From positions 124,001-188,000 of the forward strand of contig NZ_JANUSB010000002.1 of the NCBI RefSeq assembly GCF_024793895.1: a DNA stretch of 64,000 nucleotides, read 5' to 3'. Source of the DNA: Serratia sp. AKBS12 (GTDB lineage: Bacteria; Pseudomonadota; Gammaproteobacteria; Enterobacterales; Enterobacteriaceae). A model generated the notes under the pieces. It was not told where the DNA came from and did no database searches. It worked only from the letters and a program-made list of their open reading frames with translations. This document shows positions 12,469 through 25,619 of the stretch, in pieces; the stretch's first letter is position 1; each line of letters begins with the position of its first letter. The translations under genes were made by a program, and so were the position numbers.

Positions 12469-12600
12469 ATGATAAACGAGGAGAATTTTCATAAAGGAAA
12501 GCGTGCGGTTAAAAACCTGGCAATTTGGTTATTAATTGGCTCAATACTTTCTTCTGCAATCGAGGTCTCATTTTTCAATTCGGTAATCACAGCCCTGTAG
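12469..12600 (+). CDS. doubtful small membrane protein, 43 aa
   Basis: I do not recognise this reading frame. From the ATG at 12469 it encodes 43 residues: a charged N terminus (MINEENFHKGKRAVKN) and one hydrophobic segment (LAIWLLIGSILSSAI), a typical small inner-membrane layout. The frame stays open upstream to a GTG at 12385 (71 aa). No good ribosome site stands before the ATG, and base composition is AT-rich compared with the flanking genes. It is read away from the mra promoter. It may be a real small protein, a decayed gene remnant or chance. Confidence 0.2.
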   Translation: MINEENFHKGKRAVKNLAIWLLIGSILSSAIEVSFFNSVITAL

Positions 12601-13000
12601 CACCCTCACCGCCGCAGCCGAGAAGGCCTCGCCGGGAGCTCGCCCGCTGCGCTGTCGGCCACTGAGGCCGGCGTTAATAACACACAGCTGCGGTAACGCC
12701 ACAACAAGGGCGCTATATTACTTCAATTATTCGTGCAATACAGAGTGGGAGAAAAAAATAAATAGCTCGGATATTACGAGGTGGGCAAATATCGATTTAA
12801 ATCATTCGGCTAAGATTATTCCCAAAATAACCGAGTGCGCGGGGAGTTTCATTTTCTTACATGTTTATTCCTATCGTTTTTTGCATTTTAATTCGGAAAA
12901 AACAGTCAAAAATCTCAACTCTTTGTTTTATATATACTTATTAAAAAATGGCAATTTTGCGGCCTAAGCATGGTGGGCTGCCGCCCTCGTCAGCGTTAAA
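12601..13000. other. AT-rich gap between mra promoter region and cra
   Basis: No convincing gene is visible on either strand. The first 100 bases are GC-rich; from about 12715 to 12960 the sequence is clearly AT-rich, with A/T runs and a TATATATA-like stretch near 12930, unlike the surrounding coding sequence. It may be a decayed insertion or a regulatory region. Confidence 0.5.
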
Positions 13001-13025
13001 CAGGGACTCAGCGCTCGAATCCCTG
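12997..13025 (-). terminator. likely terminator of cra
   Basis: A hairpin with stem CAGGGA (13001-13006) and TCCCTG (13020-13025) lies 11 bases past the cra stop. On the minus strand it is followed by a short TTT run, so it is a modest intrinsic terminator. Confidence 0.55.
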
Positions 13026-13035
13026 TCAGCCAATG

Positions 13036-14040
13036 CTATTTGCGGCTCAGGCTGCCACGCCGAAACAGGTTGCGGCGGATACGCGTCAATCCCGGTTTCG
13101 GTTTGCGCGGTTCATCCAGGCTGGCCAGCACCAGTTCCAGCACGCGCTCGGCGACGTCACGATGTCGCTGCGCCACCGCCAGCACCGGGCATTCCAGGAA
13201 GTCCAACAGCTCGTTGTCACCAAAGGTGGCAATCGCCAGATCGGTAGGCAAACGGCCCTGTTGCTTGAGTGTCACATCCATCACGCCCTGCAATAACGAA
13301 AATGAGGTGGTGAATAACGCCTGCGGCATCGGGTTGCTCTTCAGCCAAGTGGCAAACAGCGTACCGGCGGCTTCACGTTCATAACCGTTGGCATAAAGAT
13401 AATCGACGTGCCGTTCGTCGTCCTGCCAGGCCTGTCTGAACCCCTGTTCACGCAGGAAACTGACCGACAGTTCGGGCAATGCGCCAAGATACAGCACCGA
13501 TTTGGCCGGGAAGGTGCGCAATTCCTGTGCCAGCGCGAAGGCATCTTCCTGATCGGCACCGACCACGCTAATGAAATGCTCGCGATCCAACGCGCGATCC
13601 AGCGCGATGATCGGCAGCGGATCGTTGGCCCAACGCTGATAGAACGGATGTTCCGGCGGCAAGGCGGTGGAAACGATAATGGCGTCCACCTGACGCTGCA
13701 ACAGATGTTCAATGCAGCGCATTTCGTTATCGGGCTGGTCTTCCGAACAGGCGATCAACAGTTGGTAACCGCGCTGACGCGCCTGACGTTCGAGATAGTT
13801 GGCAATGCGGGTGTAACTGGTGTTTTCCAAATCGGGAATCACCAGGCCGATAGAACGGGTCCGACCGGCACGCAGCCCGGCCGCGACGGCGTTCGGATGA
13901 TAATTATGCTCCCTGACCACGGCCATCACTTTATCGACGGTTTTATCGCTAACGCGATACTGCTTCGCCTTTCCATTGATGACATAACTGGCCGTGGTGC
14001 GCGAAACGCCCGCGAGACGCGCGATTTCATCCAGTTTCAC
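13036..14040 (-). CDS. cra: catabolite repressor/activator Cra (FruR)
   Basis: Cra is a LacI/GalR-family regulator that senses fructose phosphates and switches carbon flow between glycolysis and gluconeogenesis. The 334-residue protein (same as E. coli) starts at a GTG, as the E. coli gene does, with the helix-turn-helix [20 protein letters not shown] at residues 1-20, then the hinge region (about 45-60) and a periplasmic-binding-like sensor domain. An AGTAAGGGG ribosome site precedes it. It lies downstream of ilvH with a 215-base gap that holds a short leader-like ORF and a perfect hairpin. Confidence 0.97.
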   Translation of the reverse strand: MKLDEIARLAGVSRTTASYVINGKAKQYRVSDKTVDKVMAVVREHNYHPNAVAAGLRAGRTRSIGLVIPDLENTSYTRIANYLERQARQRGYQLLIACSEDQPDNEMRCIEHLLQRQVDAIIVSTALPPEHPFYQRWANDPLPIIALDRALDREHFISVVGADQEDAFALAQELRTFPAKSVLYLGALPELSVSFLREQGFRQAWQDDERHVDYLYANGYEREAAGTLFATWLKSNPMPQALFTTSFSLLQGVMDVTLKQQGRLPTDLAIATFGDNELLDFLECPVLAVAQRHRDVAERVLELVLASLDEPRKPKPGLTRIRRNLFRRGSLSRK

Positions 14041-14144
14041 GTTAACCCCTTACTGAAGCTGTTATGTAGAGTGTGACGGCTGTCGGCGGATCTGACTTTC
14101 CCCTCGTCCGGCCCAGCGATCTAACAGCAGAAAACGCCATCGGG

Positions 14145-14169
14145 CAACCGCTTTTGCCAAAAGCGGTTG
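14145..14169 (-). repeat. perfect 11-bp inverted repeat upstream of cra
   Basis: CAACCGCTTTT (14145-14155) pairs perfectly with AAAAGCGGTTG (14159-14169) across a 3-base loop. It begins 4 bases after the stop of the leader-like ORF at 14174-14245. No U-run follows, so it is not a standard terminator. It could be an attenuator-type hairpin or a terminator for ilvIH. Confidence 0.7.
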
Positions 14170-14173
14170 GTAA

Positions 14174-14245
14174 TCAAACAATTTGTATTGGAAATCTTGA
14201 CCAAAAACAAAGGGCGCGCCGTGGCACCCTCCACATTATCAACAT
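14174..14245 (-). CDS. possible cra leader peptide (FruL-like position)
   Basis: A 23-codon frame begins ATG at 14245, 10 bases past the ilvH stop, with AAAGGT close upstream as a ribosome site. The peptide starts MLIMWRVPRR and is rich in basic and aromatic residues. E. coli has a 28-residue leader, FruL, in this same gap. Residue-level similarity is weak, so the assignment rests on position, ribosome site and the hairpin immediately downstream. Confidence 0.35.
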   Translation of the reverse strand: MLIMWRVPRRALCFWSRFPIQIV

Positions 14246-14255
14246 GTTTTACCTT

Positions 14256-14747
14256 TCAGCGCATGATTTTGTCGCCGCGCGATACGCCAACCACGCCGGA
14301 ACGCGCCACTTCAACGATTTCCGCCACTTCACGCACCGCATTGATAAACGCATCGAGCTTGTCGCTGGTGCCGGCCAGTTGCACGGTATACAGCGTCGCG
14401 GTGACGTCGACAATCTGGCCGCGGAAGATATCAGCACAGCGCTTGACCTCTTCTCGCCCGTAGCCGCTGGCTTGCAGTTTCACCAGCATGATTTCCCGTT
14501 CGACATGCGCGCCCTGCGCCAGTTCGCTGACGCGCAGCACGTCCACCAGCTTGTGCAGTTGCTTTTCGATCTGCTCCAGCACCTTTTCATCGCCGACGGT
14601 CTGAATGGTCATGCGTGAGAGGGTTGGATCGTCGGTTGGTGCCACCGTCAGACTTTCAATGTTGTAACCACGCTGAGAAAACAGCCCAACCACGCGCGAC
14701 AGGGCGCCGGATTCGTTTTCCAGCAGTACAGATAAGATACGGCGCAT
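14256..14747 (-). CDS. ilvH: acetohydroxyacid synthase III, regulatory subunit
   Basis: IlvH is the small subunit of acetohydroxyacid synthase III and gives valine feedback inhibition of the first common step of valine, leucine and isoleucine synthesis. From the ATG at 14747 the protein is 163 residues, exactly the E. coli length, starting [20 protein letters not shown], the ACT domain (about 1-80); a C-terminal domain follows. A longer frame opens 30 bases upstream but overlaps ilvI, and the E. coli comparison favours 14747. The start is 2 bases after the ilvI stop. Confidence 0.96.
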   Translation of the reverse strand: MRRILSVLLENESGALSRVVGLFSQRGYNIESLTVAPTDDPTLSRMTIQTVGDEKVLEQIEKQLHKLVDVLRVSELAQGAHVEREIMLVKLQASGYGREEVKRCADIFRGQIVDVTATLYTVQLAGTSDKLDAFINAVREVAEIVEVARSGVVGVSRGDKIMR

Positions 14748-14749
14748 GA

Positions 14750-16468
14750 TCAGGTCCTCTCCGTTTTGCTTAACCACATTTCGTCCATGCTTCCACCGCG
14801 GATCTGCATTGGATACACATGTTCGGTTTCATCGACGGTCACATCGACAAACACCAGCCGGTTCTTTTCTGCCAGCGCCTGCGCCAGCTTGCTTTCCAGC
14901 TCGTCCGGTGTGCGAATGGCGATGCCCACATGACCATAGGCTTCAGCCAGTCTGACGAAGTCGGGCAGAGACTCCATATAGGACTGTGAGTGGCGGCCAG
15001 AGTAGATCATGTCCTGCCACTGCTTCACCATCCCCAAATAACGGTTATTAAGATTGACCACCACTACCGGCAGATTGTATTGCAGCGCGGTGGACAATTC
15101 CTGAATGTTCATTTGAATGCTGCCGTCGCCGGTAACGCACACCACGGTTTCATCGGGTAGCGCCAGCTTCACGCCCAGCGCCGCCGGCAGGCCAAAGCCC
15201 ATGGTGCCGAGCCCACCGGAGTTGATCCAGCGGCGTGGCTGGTCAAACGGATAATAAAGTGCGGCAAACATTTGATGCTGCCCAACGTCCGAGGTGACGT
15301 AGGCATCACCTTTGGTCAGGCGGTGCAGGGCTTCGATTACCGCCTGCGGTTTGATGGTCGGACCGGTTTTGTCATAGCCCAGGCAATCGCGCGCGCGCCA
15401 TTGTTCGATCGCCTGCCACCAGTCGCGCAGCGCATCGTGATCCTGCTGCTTTTCCCCTTGTCCCAGCAGCTCGAGCATCTGCGTCAGCACCTGTTTGGCG
15501 TCGCCGACAATCGGGATATCGGCATCCACCGTTTTCGAAATCGAGGTGGGATCGATATCGATGTGCAGCACAGTGGCATCCGGACAGTATTTGGCCAGGT
15601 TGTTGGTGGTACGATCGTCAAACCGCACGCCAACAGCGAAGATGACATCTGAATGATGCATGGTTTTGTTGGCTTCATAGGTTCCGTGCATGCCCAGCAT
15701 GCCTACGCTCTGACGATGCGTACCAGGGAATGCGCCCAATCCCATCAGCGTACAGGTCACCGGCAGGTTGAGTTTTTCTGCCAGTTCCCGCAGCTCTTGA
15801 TGGCAGGCAGCATTGATGGCGCCACCGCCGACATACATCACCGGCTTCTTGGCCGCCAATATGGTTTGCAACGCCCGCTTTATTTGCCCTCGGTGCCCCT
15901 GCACCGTCGGATTGTAAGAGCGCATGCTGACGTCCTGCGGGTATGCATAAGGCATTCTTACCGCCGGCCCGACAATGTCTTTTGGCAAGTCGATGACCAC
16001 CGGACCCGGGCGACCGCTGGCCGCCAGATAGAAGGCTTTTTTCAAAATGGAAGGAATGTCTTCGGTGCGCTTAACCAGGAAACTGTGTTTTACCACCGGG
16101 CGGGAAATACCCACCATGTCACATTCCTGGAAGGCATCGTAACCAATCAGCGAGCTAGGTACCTGGCCCGACAGCACCACCATCGGAATCGAATCCATAT
16201 AGGCGGTAGCAATGCCGGTAATGGCGTTGGTCGCGCCGGGGCCGGACGTCACCAGCACCACCCCGACTTCGCCAGTGGCGCGGGCGTAGCCGTCGGCCAT
16301 GTGCACCGCTCCCTGCTCGTGACGAACCAGCACGTGATCAATGCCGCCCACCGTGTGCAGGGCATCGTAGATATCGAGCACCGCCCCGCCCGGGTAGCCG
16401 AATACATGCTTTACGCCCTGATCGATCAACGATCGGACGACCATCTCGGCTCCTGATAACATCTCCAT
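14750..16468 (-). CDS. ilvI: acetohydroxyacid synthase III, catalytic subunit
   Basis: IlvI condenses two pyruvates, or pyruvate with 2-ketobutyrate, using thiamine diphosphate, FAD and Mg. The 572-residue protein (E. coli 574) has the catalytic glutamate E51 in [12 protein letters not shown], the FAD-binding middle domain, and the ThDP-binding motif running from GDG at 447-449 to NN at 474-475. A GGAGG ribosome site precedes MEMLSGAEM. It forms an operon with ilvH. In E. coli the operon is controlled by Lrp binding upstream; I did not try to call Lrp sites here. Confidence 0.97.
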   Translation of the reverse strand: MEMLSGAEMVVRSLIDQGVKHVFGYPGGAVLDIYDALHTVGGIDHVLVRHEQGAVHMADGYARATGEVGVVLVTSGPGATNAITGIATAYMDSIPMVVLSGQVPSSLIGYDAFQECDMVGISRPVVKHSFLVKRTEDIPSILKKAFYLAASGRPGPVVIDLPKDIVGPAVRMPYAYPQDVSMRSYNPTVQGHRGQIKRALQTILAAKKPVMYVGGGAINAACHQELRELAEKLNLPVTCTLMGLGAFPGTHRQSVGMLGMHGTYEANKTMHHSDVIFAVGVRFDDRTTNNLAKYCPDATVLHIDIDPTSISKTVDADIPIVGDAKQVLTQMLELLGQGEKQQDHDALRDWWQAIEQWRARDCLGYDKTGPTIKPQAVIEALHRLTKGDAYVTSDVGQHQMFAALYYPFDQPRRWINSGGLGTMGFGLPAALGVKLALPDETVVCVTGDGSIQMNIQELSTALQYNLPVVVVNLNNRYLGMVKQWQDMIYSGRHSQSYMESLPDFVRLAEAYGHVGIAIRTPDELESKLAQALAEKNRLVFVDVTVDETEHVYPMQIRGGSMDEMWLSKTERT

Positions 16469-16791
16469 GGGTTTGCCTCCAGGCTTGCTTATTCTTGTCT
16501 GGCACCGGAACGTGGCGCCTACAGTGGGGAATGCCCCAACGTTTTTATGGTCTGTTCATAACCCCTTAACATAACGTCAGAGTATGAGGCAGGCAAACGG
16601 CAAAATGGCGCAATAATCGCACAGAAGGTGCAACAGGCTGGCGTCAGGGGGCGACTTAAAACAATGCACTAGCCAGAAGGGCGTTCGGCTAGGCATTGTT
16701 TTGGCAAGGACAGTAATTACAGAACTATATCGGGTGAATGACATGCCGGTTTTTTCGGCAACGGCGGTTCAAAAAAAGCCCAAAACAGCCG
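16469..16791. other. ilvIH upstream region
   Basis: No gene is visible in these 323 bases. They should hold the ilvIH promoter, Lrp-regulated in E. coli. The clear structure is the long hairpin at 16658-16702. Short A/T runs at 16762-16785 may help terminate the acyl-CoA ligase transcript. Confidence 0.5.
16658..16702 (-). terminator. long hairpin between acyl-CoA ligase and ilvIH
   Basis: AAAACAATGC (16658-16667) pairs with GCATTGTTTT (16693-16702). After one bulged A, CTAGCC (16669-16674) pairs with GGCTAG (16687-16692). The 16-bp stem has an A-run on one side and T-run on the other, so it can terminate in both directions. It would isolate the ilvIH promoter from read-through of the ligase gene. 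Confidence 0.7.
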
Positions 16792-18591
16792 TTACCGGTA
16801 CATGGCCTCAATTTCATGCTGATAACGCTGAAGAATGACTTTGCGGCGCAGCTTCAATGTCGGCGTCAGCTCGCCCAGCTCCATCGAGAATGCCGCTGGC
16901 AGCAGGGTGAACTTTTTCACCTGCTCAAAGCGCGCCAGTTCGTTTTGCATCTCACGCAGGCGCGCCTCGAACATCTCGATGATGTGGCTGTTACGTAGCA
17001 GTTCCAGGCGATCGTGATACTTCAGATTGATCGATTTGGCGTACAGTTCCAGCGACTCAAAACACGGCACAATCAGCGCGGAGACAAACTTGCGCGTGTC
17101 GGCGACGATCGCCACCTGCTCAATGAAACGATCCTGCGCCAACCTGCCCTCCAGCATTTGCGGAGCGATATACTTGCCTCCAGAGGTTTTCATCAGGTCT
17201 TTCAGACGCTCGGTAATGAACAGGTTACCGTGGTGGTCTACCGTACCGGCATCGCCGGTTTTCAACCAGCCGTCGGCGGTAAAGGCATCGGCAGTTTCCA
17301 GTGGCTTGTTGAAATAACCGCGCATGACGACTGGCCCACGAACCTGGATTTCGTTTTCTTCCGCGATGCGCACCTCGAGCGTCGGCAACGGTTTGCCGAT
17401 CGAGCCGAAACGGAAGTCCCGCTCTTCCCAGCACGATACGGTAGCGCAGGTTTCCGTCATGCCATAACCGTATTTAATGTTCACGCCCATTGCCTGGAAA
17501 AACAAAATCACGTTGTCATCCAGTTTGGCACCTGCCGCTGGCAGAAAACGCACCCGGCCGCCTAAAATGCCGCGCAGCTTGCTCAGTACCAGTTTGTCTG
17601 CCCAACGGTGCGCCAGCTCCAGCGTTTTACCTACAGGTCTGGCAGCGCGCTCCTGCAAAAACTTTCGTTCGCCACAGCCGATCGCCCAATGGAACAGCTT
17701 TCTGCGCCACCACGGCGCACGCGCGACCTTTTCGTGAACCGCACTGTAGATCTTTTCATAGAAGCGCGGCACCGCACACATCACACTCGGCCGCACCGCT
17801 GCCATCGCCTCACGTACCCAATCGGTATTCGGCAAAAAGACGTTCTGGGCGCCGCAATGCATGATAAAGAAACTCCAGGCACGCTCGAAAACGTGCGACA
17901 ACGGCAGGAAGCTGAGTGAAATGTCGTCGGCATCGACGGTCAGGCGTTGGTCATGCAAACACAGCTGAGCCGCCATATTGCGATAGTCGAGCATGACGCC
18001 CTTGGGCTCCCCGGTGGTGCCGGAGGTGTAGATCAGGGTAAATAAATCCTGCAAATCCTGGCCAGCAATACGTTCCGCCAGGCGCGCATGGTGCTGTTCA
18101 ACGTCGGCTTCGCGCTCAATATGGCTCAGATAGCGGGCGATGTCGCAACCGCGCAAATCGACGGCATCGTCAAATACCACAATATGCGCCAGCTGTGGAC
18201 AAACGCCGCGCAACGCAATCGCCGCATCCATTTGCGCCTGCTCGCCAACGAATAAAATGCGCACATCGGCATCATTAACTATAAATGCCGCCTGCGCCGG
18301 CGTGTGGGTAGCATACAGCGGCACGCTGATCGCCCGTAAATGCAAAATCGCCAGATCGGCCAGCGACCATGCCATGCTGTTATTGGCGAAAATTGCCACA
18401 CGCTCCTGAACCTCGACGTTCATCGACAGCAGCGCGCTGGCAATATGATTGATATGCGTGCCAACCTGTTGCCAGGTCAGTTGGCTCTCTCCTGCTGGCG
18501 TCCATTGCCGGAAAGCCACGCAATCGGCACGTTGGGAAATCTGCTGCTGTATCCGGTTAACCTGGTGGTATTGTTGCAAGTCTTTGATCAT
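16792..18591 (-). CDS. AMP-binding long-chain acyl-CoA synthetase
   Basis: This is an ANL-superfamily adenylating enzyme of the long-chain acyl-CoA synthetase type, expected to activate a fatty acid with ATP and join it to coenzyme A. The 599-residue protein has the P-loop YTSGTTGEPKGVM (188-200), the A5 motif YGYGMTE (374-380), TGDAGTVD (445-452) and the hinge motif ERLKDLMKTSGGKY (461-474). It has no signal peptide. It resembles the FAA1-like group rather than E. coli FadD; the substrate cannot be read from sequence. In E. coli ilvI and leuO are neighbours, so this gene is an addition at this locus. Confidence 0.88.
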   Translation of the reverse strand: MIKDLQQYHQVNRIQQQISQRADCVAFRQWTPAGESQLTWQQVGTHINHIASALLSMNVEVQERVAIFANNSMAWSLADLAILHLRAISVPLYATHTPAQAAFIVNDADVRILFVGEQAQMDAAIALRGVCPQLAHIVVFDDAVDLRGCDIARYLSHIEREADVEQHHARLAERIAGQDLQDLFTLIYTSGTTGEPKGVMLDYRNMAAQLCLHDQRLTVDADDISLSFLPLSHVFERAWSFFIMHCGAQNVFLPNTDWVREAMAAVRPSVMCAVPRFYEKIYSAVHEKVARAPWWRRKLFHWAIGCGERKFLQERAARPVGKTLELAHRWADKLVLSKLRGILGGRVRFLPAAGAKLDDNVILFFQAMGVNIKYGYGMTETCATVSCWEERDFRFGSIGKPLPTLEVRIAEENEIQVRGPVVMRGYFNKPLETADAFTADGWLKTGDAGTVDHHGNLFITERLKDLMKTSGGKYIAPQMLEGRLAQDRFIEQVAIVADTRKFVSALIVPCFESLELYAKSINLKYHDRLELLRNSHIIEMFEARLREMQNELARFEQVKKFTLLPAAFSMELGELTPTLKLRRKVILQRYQHEIEAMYR

Positions 18592-19006
18592 AAAAGCTCG
18601 AGCCTGAAATAAATCAAAAAGTTAGCCTTCACCAGAGCCACAGCCCGGCATCTCAGCTTACACGTGTTTATTTTTTTCGCGCAGTCTACCTACACTCTCG
18701 TCACGGGGAAAGGATTTTCAGCGTAGGGCTGTGCGCCAAATATCGCCAGAATCGAGCGACGGACTCAGCACCACCGCAAAGCAAGCAGGGAATTTTACGG
18801 CCACAGAAGCAAAACAAAAGCCGGTAATAGCAGTAGAACAAAATACTGCCGTATAAAAAAATATTGGTGTTTGATATCAGACCAAAAAATATCTTTTCAA
18901 TCCATATCAAACGATGGACACCCACTATCCGTTAGAGGATTAAATAAGAAAATACTGCCAGATAAATAAGTATTATCTTATTTATAGTATGCAATATGTC
19001 TATTAA
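18592..19006. other. gap between acyl-CoA ligase and leuO
   Basis: These bases are rich in A/T, especially 18830-19005, and contain no reading frame I believe; a 74-codon minus-strand frame at 18701-18925 has odd composition and no homology that I recognise. Promoter elements of the acyl-CoA ligase are expected near 18600-18700. Confidence 0.5.
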
Positions 19007-19030
19007 CCCGGAGCCGCTACCGGCTCCCGG
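19007..19030 (-). terminator. likely terminator of leuO
   Basis: A hairpin with stem GGAGCCG (19010-19016) and CGGCTCC (19021-19027) and loop CTAC lies just past the leuO stop at 19047. On the minus strand it runs into TTAATA, a weak U-tract. Confidence 0.55.
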
Positions 19031-19046
19031 ACGAATATTCCCTGAC

Positions 19047-19994
19047 TTAACGCAACAGATCTGCCTGGCTCAATACAGATTTTATCCATTGATGCCCTTT
19101 ATCCCGCTCGGCAGATTCATGCCAGGTAAGATAGCAGGTGGCTTGATTTTGCTCTGAGGGCAACTCCAGCATCCTGATATTCAGCGCGTCGGTATATTGC
19201 TCGGCGAACCAGCGCGGTACCATCGCCACCCTGTCCGTATGCGCCACAATATGCAGTGCGCTATAAAGATCGGTGCATTGCTGCATTACCGTGCGCAACA
19301 TGTTTTCCTGCAGATAGTAAGGCTTGCTGAAGGAACAATAATTATCCAATGACACCACGGCATGATGTTCCGCCAATAACTGCTCCTGAGTGATGCTGTC
19401 GTGGATCCGCGGGTGCGTCTGCGACACCACCAGCACTAATGGATCGGAAAATAGCGGTTGATTTTGAAACTCGTGATGGGCAAATGGGCTATAACCGATG
19501 ACGAATCCCACCTCCTGGAAACGTAACTGGTGCTCGATATAATCATTAAAACAGGCGCTGACCCGCAAACGGATATGCGGTGCCATGCATTTTACGTTAT
19601 TCAGCACTTTGGCCGTCAAACGCAAATCCAGCGGACTGCAAATGGCAATCGAAAATAGCCGATCGCTGGTCTGACTGTCGAATCCGCTGCCAGGCAGCTC
19701 GTTCCTCACCAATTGCAGTGCCTGCCGCACCGGCCCGAACAGCTGTCGAGCCCGTAAGGTTGGTTGAATGCCACGGCCGAAACGCACGAACAGCTCGTCA
19801 TTGAACATGATTTTCAAGCGGGCCACCGCATTGCTCACCGCCGGCTGCGACATGCCCAATACGTTTGCCGCACGCGTAATATTCTGCATTTGCATTACGG
19901 CATCAAATACGGTGAGTAAATTAAGATCAACCCCACGTAAGTGAATATCTTCCTGACCCTTTTCTAAGACATTTCCTGAATTATATTCAGACAT
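19047..19994 (-). CDS. leuO: LysR-family regulator LeuO
   Basis: LeuO is a LysR-type regulator that in enterics antagonises H-NS silencing and acts on leuABCD and many stress genes. From the ATG at 19994 the protein is 315 residues (E. coli 314). The helix-turn-helix lies at about residues 35-60 (QNITRAANVLGMSQPAVSNA), nearly identical to E. coli; the C-terminal effector domain is more diverged but retains CYLTWHESAERDKGHQW. A GTG at 20006 would add four residues; the ATG has GGGG at better spacing. It is divergent from leuLABCD with a long AT-rich gap, the usual arrangement. Confidence 0.94.
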   Translation of the reverse strand: MSEYNSGNVLEKGQEDIHLRGVDLNLLTVFDAVMQMQNITRAANVLGMSQPAVSNAVARLKIMFNDELFVRFGRGIQPTLRARQLFGPVRQALQLVRNELPGSGFDSQTSDRLFSIAICSPLDLRLTAKVLNNVKCMAPHIRLRVSACFNDYIEHQLRFQEVGFVIGYSPFAHHEFQNQPLFSDPLVLVVSQTHPRIHDSITQEQLLAEHHAVVSLDNYCSFSKPYYLQENMLRTVMQQCTDLYSALHIVAHTDRVAMVPRWFAEQYTDALNIRMLELPSEQNQATCYLTWHESAERDKGHQWIKSVLSQADLLR

Positions 19995-20637
19995 ATCTAA
20001 CCCCACTCCGTCCTATGTCATTAATATCACCTATGTACGGAACAGTGCGAATTATCGCCGCCACACTGCTGTATGTTCATTAAGCGAAATGCGTTATCGT
20101 GATGACTATCTGGTTGGCACAAAAAACAAGCGAACTTCGGTGAAACATTGCCACCAAAAGTGTTTTACACCCACTGAAAATCGCGCACTTATTGGACTGT
20201 CAGCAACGAAGTGATAAATCCACCCCGTAAACTACCTTCAGCCCGCATCGCTGCACGGTGAATAAAATCATGATATAGACAACCCACAATGCCATATAGG
20301 CAATCCGCCAATAAAGCAAGGCATTGCATTATTGTTAACAGAATATAATAGTAGAATTAATTTATAGACACCTAACAAAAACCATTAACAGAAAAAATTA
20401 GACCGCTGCTAATCAGTATTGGATTCAATCCATGCGCTTTTCATGCCAGGCGGTAATTTTAACCCAGCGAGATCGATAAGCAACGCGTTATCACTTTATT
20501 CAGCTGATTTATGCCAAGCGGCTCGCAATTCCGAACTTTTCGTTTAACTGGAACTATCATCTTTTACAGAACTATCTTCTGTTGGTTGTTCTCTGTCGAT
20601 TATCGCGAGGCCAATTCGCGCCATTTTCAATCAAGAG
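19995..20637. other. leuO-leuLABCD divergent control region
   Basis: No gene is visible. The part from about 20330 to 20420 is AT-rich, with TATAATAG near 20345 and several A-tracts, the kind of sequence bound by H-NS and LeuO in E. coli at this locus. I could not assign individual operator sites by eye. Confidence 0.5.
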
Positions 20638-20666
20638 TTGACATCGGCTGATCAATAACGTATCAA
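20638..20666 (+). promoter_or_regulatory. leu operon promoter
   Basis: The -35 is TTGACA (20638-20643), spacer 17 bases, -10 TATCAA (20661-20666). Initiation would fall about 30 bases before the leuL start codon. The TTGACATC start agrees with the E. coli leu promoter as I recall it. Confidence 0.75.
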
Positions 20667-20702
20667 ATTAAGCAACGCACACATTTAGAGACGTTGAATC
20701 AC

Positions 20703-20786
20703 ATGATCCGAATTACTCAGCTACTAGGCCTACTACTTATCGCATCTTCTTTGCGCGGTATGCCAGTGGGCAGAGTTCGGGGCTGA
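20703..20786 (+). CDS. leuL: leu operon leader peptide
   Basis: LeuL is the attenuation leader that senses charged leucine tRNA. The 27-residue peptide starts MIRITQLLGLLLIASSLRG, parallel to the E. coli leader (GLLLLNASSLRG). Its control region reads CTA CTA GGC CTA CTA CTT: five leucine codons, four of them the rare CTA. Ribosome stalling there would favour an antiterminator over the terminator at 20807-20836. It is too short for normal gene finders. Confidence 0.93.
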   Translation: MIRITQLLGLLLIASSLRGMPVGRVRG

Positions 20787-20806
20787 TTCAGCCACTCACC
20801 CATAAG

Positions 20807-20836
20807 AAACCCGCGCTACTGCGCGGGTTTTTTTTT
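20807..20836 (+). terminator. leu attenuator terminator
   Basis: AAACCCGCGC (20807-20816) pairs with GCGCGGGTTT (20821-20830) over a TACT loop, and T continues to 20836. It lies between leuL and leuA and is the leu attenuator. Confidence 0.93.
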
Positions 20837-20876
20837 GCCCGCTTAGCGTGAAACAAACACGATAAGGAACAATCAG

Positions 20877-24947
<4,071 letters not shown>

Positions 24948-24958
24948 GGAGCACGACC

Positions 24959-25561
24959 GTGGCTAAATTTACTCAACATACTGGCATCGTCGTGCCTTTG
25001 GATGCCGCCAACGTCGATACCGACGCCATCATTCCAAAACAGTTTTTGCAGAAGGTGACGCGCACCGGCTTCGGCCAGCACCTGTTCAATGACTGGCGTT
25101 TCCTCGACGACGCCGGCCAGCAGCCGAACCCCGAGTTCGTGCTGAACAAGCCGCGCTACCAAGGGGCCAGTATCCTGTTGGCGCGTGAAAACTTCGGCTG
25201 TGGCTCCTCGCGCGAACACGCGCCGTGGGCACTGACCGATTACGGTTTCAAGGTGGTGATTGCGCCGAGCTTTGCCGACATTTTCTACGGTAACTCGTTC
25301 AACAACCAGCTGTTGCCGGTGACGCTGAGCGAACAGGATGTCGATACCCTGTTCCGGTTGGTCGCCGACAACGAAGGTATCGAATTTACCGTCGATCTGG
25401 AAAACCAGACGGTGAACGCCGGCGGGCGCAGCTACCCGTTTGACATCGACGGCTTCCGCCGCCACTGCATGATCAATGGTCTGGATAGCATCGGCCTGAC
25501 GCTGCAGCACGAAACGGATATCACGCGTTACGAAGCGCAGCAGCCGGCATTTTTGAACTGA
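24959..25561 (+). CDS. leuD: 3-isopropylmalate dehydratase small subunit
   Basis: LeuD is the small, swivelling domain of isopropylmalate isomerase. The 200-residue protein starts at a GTG ([20 protein letters not shown]) with AAGGAG at good spacing, and has the family motifs [17 protein letters not shown] and [16 protein letters not shown]. Length matches E. coli (201). It closes the leu operon; a hairpin lies 24 bases past the stop. Confidence 0.97.
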   Translation: MAKFTQHTGIVVPLDAANVDTDAIIPKQFLQKVTRTGFGQHLFNDWRFLDDAGQQPNPEFVLNKPRYQGASILLARENFGCGSSREHAPWALTDYGFKVVIAPSFADIFYGNSFNNQLLPVTLSEQDVDTLFRLVADNEGIEFTVDLENQTVNAGGRSYPFDIDGFRRHCMINGLDSIGLTLQHETDITRYEAQQPAFLN

Positions 25562-25584
25562 TCGTCAGTTAATATCTGCAATCA

Positions 25585-25607
25585 TTGACGCCGCCAGACG
25601 GCGTCAA
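25585..25607. terminator. hairpin between convergent leuD and transporter genes
   Basis: TTGACGCCG (25585-25593) pairs with CGGCGTCAA (25599-25607) over a 5-base loop. The flanking T-runs are poor, so its strength is uncertain. It sits between two convergent genes and could serve either. Confidence 0.55.
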
Positions 25608-25619
25608 CAGTGGCTGGGA

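Noticed and set aside
18701-18925. 74-codon minus-strand frame between acyl-CoA ligase and leuO
   Set aside because: No ribosome site, unusual composition with many Y, F and C, and no family that I recognise; AT-rich non-coding sequence easily gives such frames.
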